Part shown: one piece after another, positions 41,323 through 49,387 of the stretch
Position numbering within the stretch: position 1 is the first letter of the stretch
Layout of the letters: every line of letters begins with the position of its first letter
Origin: Conyzicola lurida
Lineage (GTDB): Bacteria; Actinomycetota; Actinomycetes; Actinomycetales; Microbacteriaceae
Direction of reading: 5' to 3'
NCBI RefSeq assembly: GCF_014204935.1
Contig: NZ_JACHMJ010000001.1
Coordinates: 62,001 to 126,000, forward strand
DNA length: 64,000 bases
The notes under the pieces: generated by a model
The model's database searches: none
Told to the model about the DNA's origin: nothing
Seen by the model: the letters and a program-made list of their open reading frames with translations, nothing else
Translations under genes and position numbers: made by a program

Positions 41323-42168
41323 CTAGTCGGCGGCCGCGACCCAGGTGCGGGTCATGCCGAGCACCGCGCCGCCGTCGAGATCGACGAGCTTGGTGCCCAC
41401 GAAGGCGCTCGCACCGGCGGAGGTCTGCACCCGCAACGTCGGCGCCGAGGAGTCGAGCACGGCGACGACGGCGGCCGCGGCATCCGCCGACGACTGGGCG
41501 TTCGCGAACGACTGGCCGGAGCGCGCGAGGTAGGCGTCGAGCGCCGGGCCGTAGGCGCCCGCGTCGGCGACCATGGACGCGCGGTCGAGTCCGATGTTGG
41601 GCACGAAGTCGCTGGCGACCGCGCCCGGCTCGACGATGCTGACGCGCACGCCGACCGTCTCGGCCACGGGCGCGAGGGATTCGAGGAACCCCTCGACGGC
41701 GAACTTGGCCGCGCAGTACGCCTCGCTGAACGGCTGGCCGACCGCGCCGCCCACGCTCGACACGGTGACGACCCGGCCGCCGCTCGCCCGCAGGTGGGGC
41801 AGCGCCGCCTTCGTGACCGCGACGACGCCGAAGAAGTTGACCTCCATCACGTCGCGCACGGTGTCGAGCGATTCGTTCTCGATCGTGCCGACGTGCCCGG
41901 CGCCCGCGTTGTTGACGAGCGCGTCGAGGCGGCCGTGGGTGTCGACGACGCCGTCGATGCAGGCGGCGATCGAGTCCGCGTCGGTGACGTCGAGCTGCCG
42001 GATGTCGAGGGTGACACCGATCGCGCGGGCGGCGTCGCGCAGTCGGTGGGCCTTGGCGAGGTCGCGCATGGTCGCGACGACGGTGTGGCCGCCGCCGGCC
42101 GCCTGCACCGCGATTTCGAGGCCGATTCCGCTCGAGGAGCCGGTAATGAGGGTCACGGGAGATGTCAT
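41323..42168 (-). CDS. Short-chain dehydrogenase/reductase
   Basis: 281 residues. N-terminal TGSSSGIG cofactor motif, NNAGAG, catalytic Ser in VVTVSSVGG and the YCAAKFAVEG Tyr/Lys motif. The longer length and the C-terminal AHxLxx-type helix (FANAQSSADAAAAVVAVL) resemble the retinol-dehydrogenase-like SDRs. Cofactor and substrate unknown. It is transcribed with DUF1684 and diverges from the GyrI-like gene with 48 bp between starts. Confidence 0.9.
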   Translation of the reverse strand: MTSPVTLITGSSSGIGLEIAVQAAGGGHTVVATMRDLAKAHRLRDAARAIGVTLDIRQLDVTDADSIAACIDGVVDTHGRLDALVNNAGAGHVGTIENESLDTVRDVMEVNFFGVVAVTKAALPHLRASGGRVVTVSSVGGAVGQPFSEAYCAAKFAVEGFLESLAPVAETVGVRVSIVEPGAVASDFVPNIGLDRASMVADAGAYGPALDAYLARSGQSFANAQSSADAAAAVVAVLDSSAPTLRVQTSAGASAFVGTKLVDLDGGAVLGMTRTWVAAAD

Positions 42169-42216
42169 GTTCCCGAGGCTACGCCCGTGTCGGTGGGCGG
42201 GTGTTCAATGCGTGCC

Positions 42217-42822
42217 ATGGACAAGATCGATTTCCGTGCGGAGAGGAAGGATCTGTACTCTCCCTCCTCCACCGCGTTCAGCGTCGTCGAGGTACCGAGG
42301 TTCGAGTTCTTCGCGGTGTCGGGTCGAGGAGACCCGAACTCCAGCGCCGAGTACGCCGACGCCGTGGCCGCGCTCTACTCGGTCTCGTACGCCGCGAAGT
42401 TCGCGAGCAAGCGGGTGTTCGAGCGCGACTACGTCGTCGCGCCGCTCGAGGGGTTGTGGCCGATGTCCGCCCGGAGCCTGCCGAAGAGTGAGTGGACCTG
42501 GACGATGCTGCAGCGTCAGCCCGACTGGCTGACCGCCGAGGTGCGTGAGCACGCGCTCGAGGCCGCACGCACCAAGCAACTCGCGGCCGTCGACCGGGTG
42601 CGCTTCGAGGTGATGACCGAGGGGCTGAGCGTGCAGATCCTGCACGTCGGCCCGTACGACGACGAGGCGCCCACGATCGCTCGGCTGCACGACGAGTACC
42701 TGCCGCAGCAGGGCTATGTCGAGAACGGCGAGCACCACGAGATCTACCTCAGCGACGCCCGACGGGTGGAGCCGGCGAAGCTCACGACCGTGCTGAGGCA
42801 GCCGGTTGCTGTCGCGTCGTGA
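42217..42822 (+). CDS. GyrI-like small-molecule-binding protein
   Basis: 201 residues. The sequence MDKIDFRAERKDLYSPSSTAFSVVEVPRFEFFAVSGRGDPNSSAEYADAVAALYSVSYAAKF, then DYVVAPLEGLWP and VQILHVGPYDDEAPTIARLHDEYLPQQGYV, is that of the stand-alone GyrI-like (SOUL/BmrR-effector) proteins that bind hydrophobic compounds. ATG 42217 is preferred over ATG 42208, with TTCAAT (42204) as a possible leaderless -10. The stop codon touches that of the opposite-strand gene (42822/42823). Confidence 0.85.
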   Translation: MDKIDFRAERKDLYSPSSTAFSVVEVPRFEFFAVSGRGDPNSSAEYADAVAALYSVSYAAKFASKRVFERDYVVAPLEGLWPMSARSLPKSEWTWTMLQRQPDWLTAEVREHALEAARTKQLAAVDRVRFEVMTEGLSVQILHVGPYDDEAPTIARLHDEYLPQQGYVENGEHHEIYLSDARRVEPAKLTTVLRQPVAVAS

Positions 42823-43329
42823 CTACGCGGGCAGGCGCCACGATGCCGCGAGCCGGCGGATCGCGATACCGCGCCACTGCCAGAAGCCCCAGTAGGCGAC
42901 CCACATCAGCGGGGTGAGCAGTCCAGCCGAGAATTCCAGCTGGTCGCGGTAGAGCGTGCGCCCGTCGGGCTGCGCCGAGACCGCCATCCGGTGGTGCCAC
43001 GACGTGGTGAGGGTGAGCGGCCAGGTGAGCCCACGGCCGGTGTCGTGCACGATACGCACGAGCACGGGGTTCTCGTGCCGGCCGTGCACGTGGTCGAGGC
43101 GCTCCTCGGTGTGGATGTCGATGATCTGCTCGCCGACGGCGATCAGCCCGAGCGGCTTCATGGCGACGCGGTGTTCGCCGTCGCTCCAGGTGTCGGTGTA
43201 CCCGCCGGGGTCGAGCGACTCGAACGCCACCAGCGGGGCTGAGACCTGCTGGAACACCGCCGGGCTACGCAGCGCGTGCCACGCCGCATCCGGCTCGCAA
43301 TCGAGCACCATCTTCAGCAGAACTCTCAT
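42823..43329 (-). CDS. SRPBCC-family protein
   Basis: 168 residues. The fold is suggested by the N-terminal VLLKMVLDCEPDAAWHALRSPAVFQQVSAPLVAFE, the central DHVHGRHENPVLVRIVHDTGRG and the C-terminal LLTPLMWVAYWGFWQWRGIAIRRLA helix typical of polyketide-cyclase-like START proteins of about this length. The ligand is unknown. End-to-end with the GyrI-like gene; diverges from the next gene with 33 bp between starts. Confidence 0.72.
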   Translation of the reverse strand: MRVLLKMVLDCEPDAAWHALRSPAVFQQVSAPLVAFESLDPGGYTDTWSDGEHRVAMKPLGLIAVGEQIIDIHTEERLDHVHGRHENPVLVRIVHDTGRGLTWPLTLTTSWHHRMAVSAQPDGRTLYRDQLEFSAGLLTPLMWVAYWGFWQWRGIAIRRLAASWRLPA

Positions 43330-43362
43330 GGCTCCAGTGTGGTCCTCGGTTAGGCTTTTGCG

Positions 43363-43896
43363 GTGCCAACACCCCACGGACAGTCCCAATACCAGGTTCG
43401 CTTCGACTGGGGCATCCCCGGCGCCTCGGCCATCGGCGGCGACGCCGACGTCGTCGTCTGGGTCGACCAGCTCGGGTTCGACGCCTCTGGTTCAGGCACC
43501 GACGATCTCGAACTGCCCGAGGGCGGCGTGGTGCTCGGCACCATCCAGTGCCGCCGCGCGCTCGCCGACTGGGCGCTCGGGCGGCAGGGCGACCTCGGCG
43601 ACCGGTTCACGATCGCGGTCGTCGCCGCCGGGGAGCCGCGCGACGACGGCAGCCTGCGGTTCGCGGTCGAGGACCTGCTCGCGGCCGGTGCCGTGATCGA
43701 CGCGCTCGCCGACGTGGGCATCGACTACTGCTCTCCGGAGTCGGCGGCCGCGGCATCCGCCTATACCGGCCTCGTCAACGCCACGAGCCATCTCATCTCG
43801 TCGTCGGCGAGCGGCCAGGCCCTCGGGCGACCGTCGATCTCGCTCGACCCGGTCGACGAGATCGTCGTACTGCGGGAATTCGCCGCGAGCGCCTGA
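43363..43896 (+). CDS. 2-phosphosulfolactate phosphatase (ComB)-like protein
   Basis: 177 residues. The opening QYQVRFDWGIPGASAIGGDADVVVWVDQLGF resembles ComB-family proteins, in which the segment YxVRFDWGxxGAxAI is conserved. The remaining sequence (GGVVLGTIQCRRALADWALG...FTIAVVAAGE...FAVEDLLAAGAVIDALADVGID, with AAAASAYTGL) matches the shorter actinobacterial members. Whether it is a true 2-phosphosulfolactate phosphatase is doubtful, since no coenzyme M pathway is expected in this lineage. GTG 43363 follows TAGGCT (43351-43356), leaderless. Confidence 0.65.
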   Translation: MPTPHGQSQYQVRFDWGIPGASAIGGDADVVVWVDQLGFDASGSGTDDLELPEGGVVLGTIQCRRALADWALGRQGDLGDRFTIAVVAAGEPRDDGSLRFAVEDLLAAGAVIDALADVGIDYCSPESAAAASAYTGLVNATSHLISSSASGQALGRPSISLDPVDEIVVLREFAASA

Positions 43897-43932
43897 CGTT
43901 TTCACCTCTACATCCGATCTAAGGAGCGCATC

Positions 43933-44235
43933 ATGAAGGCAGTACTGGGCGACGTTGTTCTCGCCGAATCCCCCAAGGAAGACCTCATCTCGATCGAGGG
44001 CAACTGGTACTTCCCGCCGTCGAGCGTGAAGACCGAGCTGCTCGTCGAGAGCGCCACCCCGTACCACTGCCCGTGGAAGGGCGACTGCCAGTACTTCTCC
44101 GTGAAGGACGGCGACACTCTGCTGCAGGACCGCGCGTTCAGCTACCCCGACCCGATCCCGACCGCGTTCGACCGTGTCGGCAAGGACTTCTCGGGCTACG
44201 TCGCGTTCTGGAAAGAGGTCAAGGTCGTCGACTAG
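43933..44235 (+). CDS. DUF427 family protein
   Basis: 100 residues. It has the family pattern EGNWYFPPSSVKTELLVESATPYHCPWKGDCQYFSVKDGD...FSYPDPIPTAFDRVGKDFSGYVAFWKEVKV. The CPWKGxCxYF block is diagnostic. AAGGAG lies 10 bp upstream of the ATG. Function unknown. Confidence 0.93.
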   Translation: MKAVLGDVVLAESPKEDLISIEGNWYFPPSSVKTELLVESATPYHCPWKGDCQYFSVKDGDTLLQDRAFSYPDPIPTAFDRVGKDFSGYVAFWKEVKVVD

Positions 44236-44252
44236 TCCCGTAGTCTGCCCGG

Positions 44253-44726
44253 ATGACGGTGGTTGCACCGTCGCCGGGCCGACCAGGGGGCACCATGACG
44301 ACGACCGACACACCGCGACGCTCGCTCGGGGTGCGCCTCTTCTGGACGCCCGTCGTGATCATCGCCCTCGTCGGGATCGCGTTCGCGGTCTGGGCGATCG
44401 CGCCGTTGGTCGAAGACGACCACGGCGTGGTGGGGCTCGTCATCTACACGGCGGTCGGTGCAATGGTCGGCGCGGGTCTCGGCGTGATCGTCGGACTCAG
44501 CGCGCTGCTCGGCAACTACCTCGCCTTCGCGAGCGTCGCCACGACCCCGGCGCGTTTCGTCGGCGTCAGCCTCGCGGCGGGCAGCTCGGTCGCGCTCGCG
44601 GGCTACGTGATGCTGGTATTCGCCGGGGCGGTCGAGCCCTTCGGCTGGATCATCGTTGCGCTCGCCGTGGTGCTGCCGGTGGTGCTGTGCGTGGGCATCA
44701 GCCGCTGGGCGCGGGCAGCCGGGTAA
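44253..44726 (+). CDS. Small membrane protein, four helices, unknown
   Basis: 157 residues from ATG 44253; an in-frame ATG at 44295 is a possible alternative. Four hydrophobic segments (about 30-52, 60-86, 92-120 and 125-148) follow a Pro/Arg-rich N-terminus. TAGTCT (44241-44246) fits a leaderless start at 44253. No family recognised. Confidence 0.6.
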   Translation: MTVVAPSPGRPGGTMTTTDTPRRSLGVRLFWTPVVIIALVGIAFAVWAIAPLVEDDHGVVGLVIYTAVGAMVGAGLGVIVGLSALLGNYLAFASVATTPARFVGVSLAAGSSVALAGYVMLVFAGAVEPFGWIIVALAVVLPVVLCVGISRWARAAG

Positions 44727-44727
44727 C

Positions 44728-45057
44728 TCAGAGCCGGCGCGTCGAGATCTCCAGCAGCCACGGACCCTCGGCGCGGTTCCACGCGAGCACGTCCTCGACG
44801 TCGTCGTAGTCGCACTCCTGAAGTTCGAGCACGGCGGCCCAGGCGCGGCAGAGGGCGACAGGGTGCGTTGTCTCCGCCGTGGGGGTGCCCGTGATCAGGA
44901 TGTCGCGGCCCTCGACCTGCACGGTCCATTGCAGTGGCGCGAGTCCGTCGACGAGCCCGGCCGTTGCCACGGCGCTGGCGATCGACGAAGCCATCATTCC
45001 GTGAACCCATCCGTCCGACTGACCGTCGTGGTGAATCCCGATGTCTCCGACTGACAC
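44728..45057 (-). CDS. Small soluble protein, unknown function
   Basis: 109 residues from GTG 45057, with GAGAGGGG six bases upstream. The sequence has a Trp-rich end (AWAAVLELQECDYDDVEDVLAWNRAEGPWLLEISTRRL). It contains two His-Gly/His-Asp pairs near the N-terminus but no known motif. End-to-end with the membrane protein gene (44726/44728). Confidence 0.55.
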   Translation of the reverse strand: MSVGDIGIHHDGQSDGWVHGMMASSIASAVATAGLVDGLAPLQWTVQVEGRDILITGTPTAETTHPVALCRAWAAVLELQECDYDDVEDVLAWNRAEGPWLLEISTRRL

Positions 45058-45171
45058 AGTTATCCCCTCTCGAGTACGACGAGTGGCGACCAGGGTCTGG
45101 GGTTACCGTGCCTCCACGATACGACCATTGACAGGTGTCGTGAAAAAAATCTCGTGAGCGGATGTAGCGAT

Positions 45172-45759
45172 TCAGCGGGCGTTCGCGCGATGCGTGCGCA
45201 CCTTGGCGCGGTTGCCGCAGCGCTTCATCGAGCACCAGCGGCGGTTGTTCGAGCGCGACTCGTCGTAGAAGACGAGTCCGCAGTCGTCGGCGGCGCACTC
45301 GCGGATGCGCTCCTGCCGCTCGGGGGCGAACAGTTCGACGGCCTCGCGGGCCATCGCCGAGAGCGCCTGTCCGGCGCGAGCGTTGGCGCGGCCGGCCTGG
45401 CGGGTGCCCCCGGCCAGTGTGGGCGGGATATCGGGCGTGGCCGCGAAGAGGTTGATCACGTCGACGTCGGCCGCGGCGGGCCCCTCGCCCCGGCTGGCCG
45501 CGAACGCGCTGCGGGCGATCACCGCGCGCAGCGCGACGCCGTCGGAGAGGTCGCGCTCGCTCGCCTCGGTGTGGACACCGGGGAAGCGGCCCTCGAGCCA
45601 GGCGGCGAGGTCGTCGGGGGTATGCAGGATCTCCCACGCGGGGTTGTCGCCCATTGCGCCGGTGTAGGCGAAATCGAGCGATACCGCTCCGGAATCGAAC
45701 CACCACTGGTGGCCGTCGCTCGAGCGGAACCACTGGCCAGTAGGTTTCGGTGACTGCAC
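45172..45759 (-). CDS. CGNR zinc-finger / ABATE-domain regulator-like protein
   Basis: 195 residues from GTG 45759 (TTG 45768 would add three). The N-terminal ABATE-like part includes WFDSGAVSLDFAYTGA and the C-terminal zinc finger has ECAADDCGLVFYDESRSNNRRWCSMKRCGNRAKVRTHR with the CGNR motif and four cysteines. Such proteins are suspected stress-response regulators that bind nucleic acid. It diverges from an SRPBCC gene with overlapping promoters. Both starts are probably leaderless. Confidence 0.85.
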   Translation of the reverse strand: MQSPKPTGQWFRSSDGHQWWFDSGAVSLDFAYTGAMGDNPAWEILHTPDDLAAWLEGRFPGVHTEASERDLSDGVALRAVIARSAFAASRGEGPAAADVDVINLFAATPDIPPTLAGGTRQAGRANARAGQALSAMAREAVELFAPERQERIRECAADDCGLVFYDESRSNNRRWCSMKRCGNRAKVRTHRANAR

Positions 45760-45781
45760 GGTAACCAATATAGTGGGTTAC
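45760..45781. promoter_or_regulatory. Overlapping divergent leaderless promoters and shared dyad
   Basis: The 22 bp between the two start codons hold TATAGT (45769-45774, plus strand) for the SRPBCC gene and TATATT (complement of 45767-45772) for the CGNR gene. The -10 boxes overlap. GTAACC (45761-45766) and GGTTAC (45776-45781) form an inverted repeat around them. Only one polymerase or repressor could occupy the site at a time. Confidence 0.6.
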
Positions 45782-46204
45782 ATGAATTCCGCCCCAGACC
45801 AGACTCCCCAGCCTACAGGCTCCAAGAAGGATGCCGGTTGGGAAGTCGGAGTGCGCGAGACGGTGGACACCCCGCTGCCCGTCGTGTGGCAGTTCCTCGT
45901 CAGCCGCGGCATCCCGATCTGGCTCGGAACCGGCGAGTTCCGTGGCGTCAAGGGCTTCAAGTACACGATGGCCGACGGCGTCGCGGGCGAGGTTCTCGTC
46001 TACACCGAGGGCTCGAAGATCCGCGTCACCTGGCGTCCCGACGACTGGCCGCACGACACCGTGCTGATGCTCAGCGTCAAAGAGGTCGAGGCGGGGACCA
46101 CGATCGCCATCCACCACGAGCAGCTGGCCGACCGCGACGAACGCCGCATGATGCTCGGCCACTGGAAGAACGTCGTCGCCGACCTGGCCGCCACGTTCCG
46201 CTAG
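45782..46204 (+). CDS. SRPBCC (AHSA1-like) domain protein
   Basis: 140 residues. After a polar N-terminus, WEVGVRETVDTPLPVVWQFLVSRGIPIWLGTGE and the later YTEGSKIRVTWRPDDWPHDTVLMLSVKEVEAGTTIAIHHEQLADRDERRMMLGHWKNVVADLAATF match AHSA1-type START proteins. Divergent from the CGNR gene and probably leaderless from ATG 45782; the GTG at 45773 lies inside the -10 and is rejected. Ligand unknown. Confidence 0.83.
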   Translation: MNSAPDQTPQPTGSKKDAGWEVGVRETVDTPLPVVWQFLVSRGIPIWLGTGEFRGVKGFKYTMADGVAGEVLVYTEGSKIRVTWRPDDWPHDTVLMLSVKEVEAGTTIAIHHEQLADRDERRMMLGHWKNVVADLAATFR

Positions 46205-46240
46205 TCGCTGCATTCCGCCGGCCGCTGCTTTTTCTCGGCG

Positions 46241-46690
46241 CTACCGCCGCGCCCAGCTGATCGCGTTCGCGAGGTCGAAGCTGCGCGAGCACTTGCCGCA
46301 GGCGAGCAACCGCTTCGGCTGCCGGTACCCGTAGTGGATGTGGCCCCTCGGGCAGGTGCCGACCCACGGAGCGAGCTCGTCGGCGATCGCCCCGTCGTGC
46401 AGTCGTTTGCCCTCGTAGCCGAGTTCGGCCGCGGTCGCCTTCCAGCGCTCGCCGTGCCCGGCCCGCGAACCGGCCATCGCGTGGGCCACCTCGTGCAGCA
46501 GCACCTGGTGGATCTCGTCGTCCTCGTAGCGCGCCGCGAGGTACTTCGACACCGAGATGCGCTTGGTCGTGTAGTTGCACAGGCCCGCGCGGGTTTTCGC
46601 GTTGTCGAACCCGAAGGTCCACACGCTCGGATCGAGGTGCAGCGCGATCAGGGCGTCCGCCCACTGTCGCACTCGTACTAGTTCAGCCAC
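46241..46690 (-). CDS. SprT-like zinc metalloprotease-domain protein
   Basis: 149 residues. Catalytic HEVAHAMAG (HExxH) near residue 66, with the third ligand probably in GHGERW. A C-terminal zinc ribbon has CPRGH and CGKCSRSF. This is the SprT/SPRTN-like fold, known in eukaryotes for DNA-protein crosslink repair; the bacterial role is unproven. Transcribed in the same direction as the TPR gene, 9 bp downstream of it. Confidence 0.88.
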   Translation of the reverse strand: MAELVRVRQWADALIALHLDPSVWTFGFDNAKTRAGLCNYTTKRISVSKYLAARYEDDEIHQVLLHEVAHAMAGSRAGHGERWKATAAELGYEGKRLHDGAIADELAPWVGTCPRGHIHYGYRQPKRLLACGKCSRSFDLANAISWARR

Positions 46691-46699
46691 CTGACGAAA

Positions 46700-47221
46700 C
46701 TAGCTCCCGGCACCGTCGATAAAGGTCTCGGTGATCTGGATGGCGATCATCGCGGCATCCACCTCGTCTGGGGAGGACTTGATGCGAACGTGCACCTTCA
46801 GGGCGTCGCTGAAGTCGCGGCGCGCGGCGTCGTAGTCCTCCATGTCGAAGTTCACGCGGCCGCGCTGCTGCAGCGCGAAGGCTTCGGTCGCCGACCAGTC
46901 GTGGGCGTGCGCCTCGTTGACGCAGTCGGTGAGGTCGGCGAGGGCCGGCTCGAGCTTGCCGAGAGCCTGCTGTACCTGGGCGCGGCGCACGCGGGCGAGG
47001 GCGAGCATCTCGCGGTCGCCGCCGAACCGCGCCTGGCGCACGGCCTGGTTCGCGATGTCCCATGCCTCGTCGAGCTTTCCGGCGAGACGGAGGAGTCCGA
47101 CCTTCTCGTCGAGGGCCGCAGCGCTGCGGAGCTCGCCGAGTTCCTCGAGGCGTTCCTCGAGAGCGACAGGGTCGACCTGTTCGCGAAGGGTGGTGGGGTC
47201 GTAACCCAAAACGATTGCCAC
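46700..47221 (-). CDS. TPR-like helical protein, unknown function
   Basis: 173 residues from GTG 47221, which has AAGGA upstream; GTG 47242 is an alternative. The helices DEKVGLLRLAGKLDEAWDIANQAVRQARFGGDREMLALARVRRAQVQQALGKLEPALADLTDCVNEAHAHDWSATEAFALQQRGRVNFDMEDYDAARRDFSDALKVHVRI form about three to four TPR-like repeats. Such proteins mediate protein contacts. Upstream of and likely co-transcribed with the SprT-like gene. Confidence 0.75.
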   Translation of the reverse strand: MAIVLGYDPTTLREQVDPVALEERLEELGELRSAAALDEKVGLLRLAGKLDEAWDIANQAVRQARFGGDREMLALARVRRAQVQQALGKLEPALADLTDCVNEAHAHDWSATEAFALQQRGRVNFDMEDYDAARRDFSDALKVHVRIKSSPDEVDAAMIAIQITETFIDGAGS

Positions 47222-47255
47222 GGGGGATGTCCTTAGGTTCACTTGCGACTCAAGG

Positions 47256-48449
47256 TTAACCCGGCGCGACCGTTCCGAGCGGCACCTCGATCAGCTTGTC
47301 GTCACCCTCCTGCACCGATCCGCGGCCGTCCGTGTTGCTCGTGAGCATCCAGAGCGTGCCGTCCGGGCCCGGCGTCACGTCGCGGATCCGGCCGTACACG
47401 CCCTCGAACCACGGCTGTGTCGCGACCCCGTCGGCCGTCGTCACCGACCAGAGCCGCTGCCCCTTGAGTGCCGCGAGGTAGAAGGCACCCCGGGTGAATG
47501 CCAGCCCGCTGGGGCTCGCGTCGTCTGTACCCCACTGCGCCACCGGGTTGGTGAAAGCCGGGTCGGATGCCACGCCCTCCACGACAGGCCAGCCGTAGTT
47601 GGCCTCCGCCTCGATGGCGTTCAACTCGTCCCAGGTGTCTTGGCCGAATTCGGCCGCCCACAGCTGGCCGCTGTCGTCCCACGCGATGCCCTGCGGATTG
47701 CGGTGGCCGAGCGAGTAGACCAAGGTCCCCGTGAACGGGTTGTCGTCGGGCGCGGCGCCGGCGGGCGTCATCCGGAGCACTTTGCCGTTTAAGGAGTCGG
47801 GGTCTTGGGCCGCGTCGCGCACGCTGGCGTCGCCGGTCGTGGCGTAGAGCATGCCGTCGGGCCCGAAAGCGATGCGTCCGCCGTTGTGGTTGCCGGCCTT
47901 GGTGATGCCGGTGAGGATCGGCTCCGCGGCACCGATCGCGTACGCGCCCGGTTCGCCGCCGAGGGGCATGCGCACGATGCGGTTGTCGTCGGCACCGGTG
48001 AAGTAGGCGTAGAGCCAGAGGCCGGCCCCTGAGCGTGTCGAAGGGCTCGTCCCATCGCCCGCACTCTCCGCCCCCAGCACCGCGAGCCCGAGCAGGCCGC
48101 CCTCGCCGCCCGGCACCACGCCCGCGACCTCGCCGACCACACGCACTGAGCCGTCCGCGGTGATCTCTTTCACGAGGGCGGTGTCGCGCTCGCTGACGAG
48201 GGTCGATCCGCTCGCGAGCCGCGCGATGGACCACGGCGACGTCAGCCCCGTGGCGATGACGACGGGGTCGCCCGACGGGAGCGCGAGCGGCTCGGCCGTG
48301 GCGGTCGGCGTGCCCGTGCCGGTCGGCACCGGAGCCGGTTCGCCCGCCGGCTGCGTCGCGCATCCGGCGAGCAGCGCCGTCACGCCGAGAATCGCGGACA
48401 ATCGCGCGGCGGTGGTGTGCCGTGTGCTGTTCCGTCCCGCCGAGTCCAT
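47256..48449 (-). CDS. PQQ-dependent sugar dehydrogenase-like lipoprotein
   Basis: 397 residues. The signal ARLSAILGVTALLAGC has a lipobox, so the protein is membrane-anchored outside the cell. The beta-propeller domain shows GNHNGGRIAFGPDGMLYATTGD (the His-Asn-Gly-Gly-Arg PQQ site), LGHRNPQGIAWDDSGQLWAAEFGQDTWDELN, and the terminal GPDGTLWMLTSNTDGRG. It is of the soluble glucose/sorbosone dehydrogenase group, oxidising aldoses. Whether PQQ is made by this organism cannot be seen. The segment GDGTSPSTRSGAG is encoded by an in-frame family A unit. Confidence 0.88.
   Translation of the reverse strand: MDSAGRNSTRHTTAARLSAILGVTALLAGCATQPAGEPAPVPTGTGTPTATAEPLALPSGDPVVIATGLTSPWSIARLASGSTLVSERDTALVKEITADGSVRVVGEVAGVVPGGEGGLLGLAVLGAESAGDGTSPSTRSGAGLWLYAYFTGADDNRIVRMPLGGEPGAYAIGAAEPILTGITKAGNHNGGRIAFGPDGMLYATTGDASVRDAAQDPDSLNGKVLRMTPAGAAPDDNPFTGTLVYSLGHRNPQGIAWDDSGQLWAAEFGQDTWDELNAIEAEANYGWPVVEGVASDPAFTNPVAQWGTDDASPSGLAFTRGAFYLAALKGQRLWSVTTADGVATQPWFEGVYGRIRDVTPGPDGTLWMLTSNTDGRGSVQEGDDKLIEVPLGTVAPG
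48028..48046 (+). repeat. Family A unit inside the sugar dehydrogenase gene
   Basis: CCCT (48028-48031), core GAGCGTGTCGA (48032-48042), AGGG (48043-48046). It lies on a loop-coding segment and is translated in frame. Confidence 0.72.
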
Positions 48450-48502
48450 GTTCCAGTCTCTCCCGGGCATCCGGGAGAGACAACTGTCGTGGCGGGTGGC
48501 CC

Positions 48503-49360
48503 CTACGGGCGCACCTGGAAGATGCTCTTCGCGGGCGGCGGCGACTGGATGGCGGTGGCGTCCGTGACGATGGGTGCTCCGGCGATGAAGTCGCGCAGCT
48601 CGGCCCCGGCCACGACCTTCGACGGGTGCGGGCCGCCGGCCAAGAGCCGCGGCATCCATTCGAGGGGCAGGGGAGTCTGTGACCCGACGAGCACGACATT
48701 GCCGAACCGGCGGCCCTTGAGGATCTGGGTCTCGGCGAGCACGGCGACATCGGCGACCACCGAGGCGAGGGTCGATGTCTGGCCGCGGGCGAAGGCGAGG
48801 CCGGGTCCGTCGGCGACGTTGACCAGCACGATGCCGTCCTTCGACAGCAGCGAGACGGCCGACTCGTAGAACTCGAGGCTCGTGACGTGCGCCGGCGTGC
48901 GGGCGCCGCTGAAGATGTCGATCACCAGGAGGTCGACCGAACCGCGGAGGCCGGGCGGGAACTTGCCGACGACCTCCCGGGCGTCGCCGTGACGCACGCG
49001 GATCTGCGCCCGGGGCGACCACGGCAGGTTCGCACGCACGAAGTCCACGAGGTCGCTCTCGATCTCGACCACCTGCTGCCGCGAACCGGGACGCGTGGCC
49101 TCGATGTAGCGCGGCAGGGTGAACGCGCCGGCACCGAGGTGCACGGCCGTGATCGGCTGGCCCGGGTCGCCGATCTGGTCGATCACGTGGCCCATGCGCT
49201 GGATGTACTCGAAGAACAGCTCCGAGGGGTCGTCGATGTTCACGTGGGACTGCGGCGTGCCGTCCACCACGAGGGTGAACGATCCGGGAACCCAGCGGTC
49301 GGGTTCGATCACGGCGCGGTAGCCGCTGTGGGCCAGCACGATCGACGGGAGTTCTTGCAT
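48503..49360 (-). CDS. Spermidine-synthase-like methyltransferase-fold protein
   Basis: 285 residues. The Rossmann SAM-binding site is VHLGAGAFTLPRYIEATRP, followed by VEIESDLVDFVRANL and IRVRHGDAREVVGKFP, then DLLVIDIFSGARTPAHVTSLEFYE, the spermine/spermidine-synthase pattern. True spermidine synthases have GGGDG in the first motif; here GAGAFT replaces it, so polyamine synthesis is doubtful, and a related transferase role is possible. It is 53 bp from the sugar dehydrogenase in the same direction. Confidence 0.8.
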   Translation of the reverse strand: MQELPSIVLAHSGYRAVIEPDRWVPGSFTLVVDGTPQSHVNIDDPSELFFEYIQRMGHVIDQIGDPGQPITAVHLGAGAFTLPRYIEATRPGSRQQVVEIESDLVDFVRANLPWSPRAQIRVRHGDAREVVGKFPPGLRGSVDLLVIDIFSGARTPAHVTSLEFYESAVSLLSKDGIVLVNVADGPGLAFARGQTSTLASVVADVAVLAETQILKGRRFGNVVLVGSQTPLPLEWMPRLLAGGPHPSKVVAGAELRDFIAGAPIVTDATAIQSPPPAKSIFQVRP

Positions 49361-49387
49361 GTGATGAGCCTACGGCGGGCCGCGGGA

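Noticed and set aside
48503-49360. Polyamine operon with a true spermidine synthase
   Set aside because: The GGGDG motif is replaced and there is no decarboxylase gene nearby, so polyamine synthesis is not claimed.
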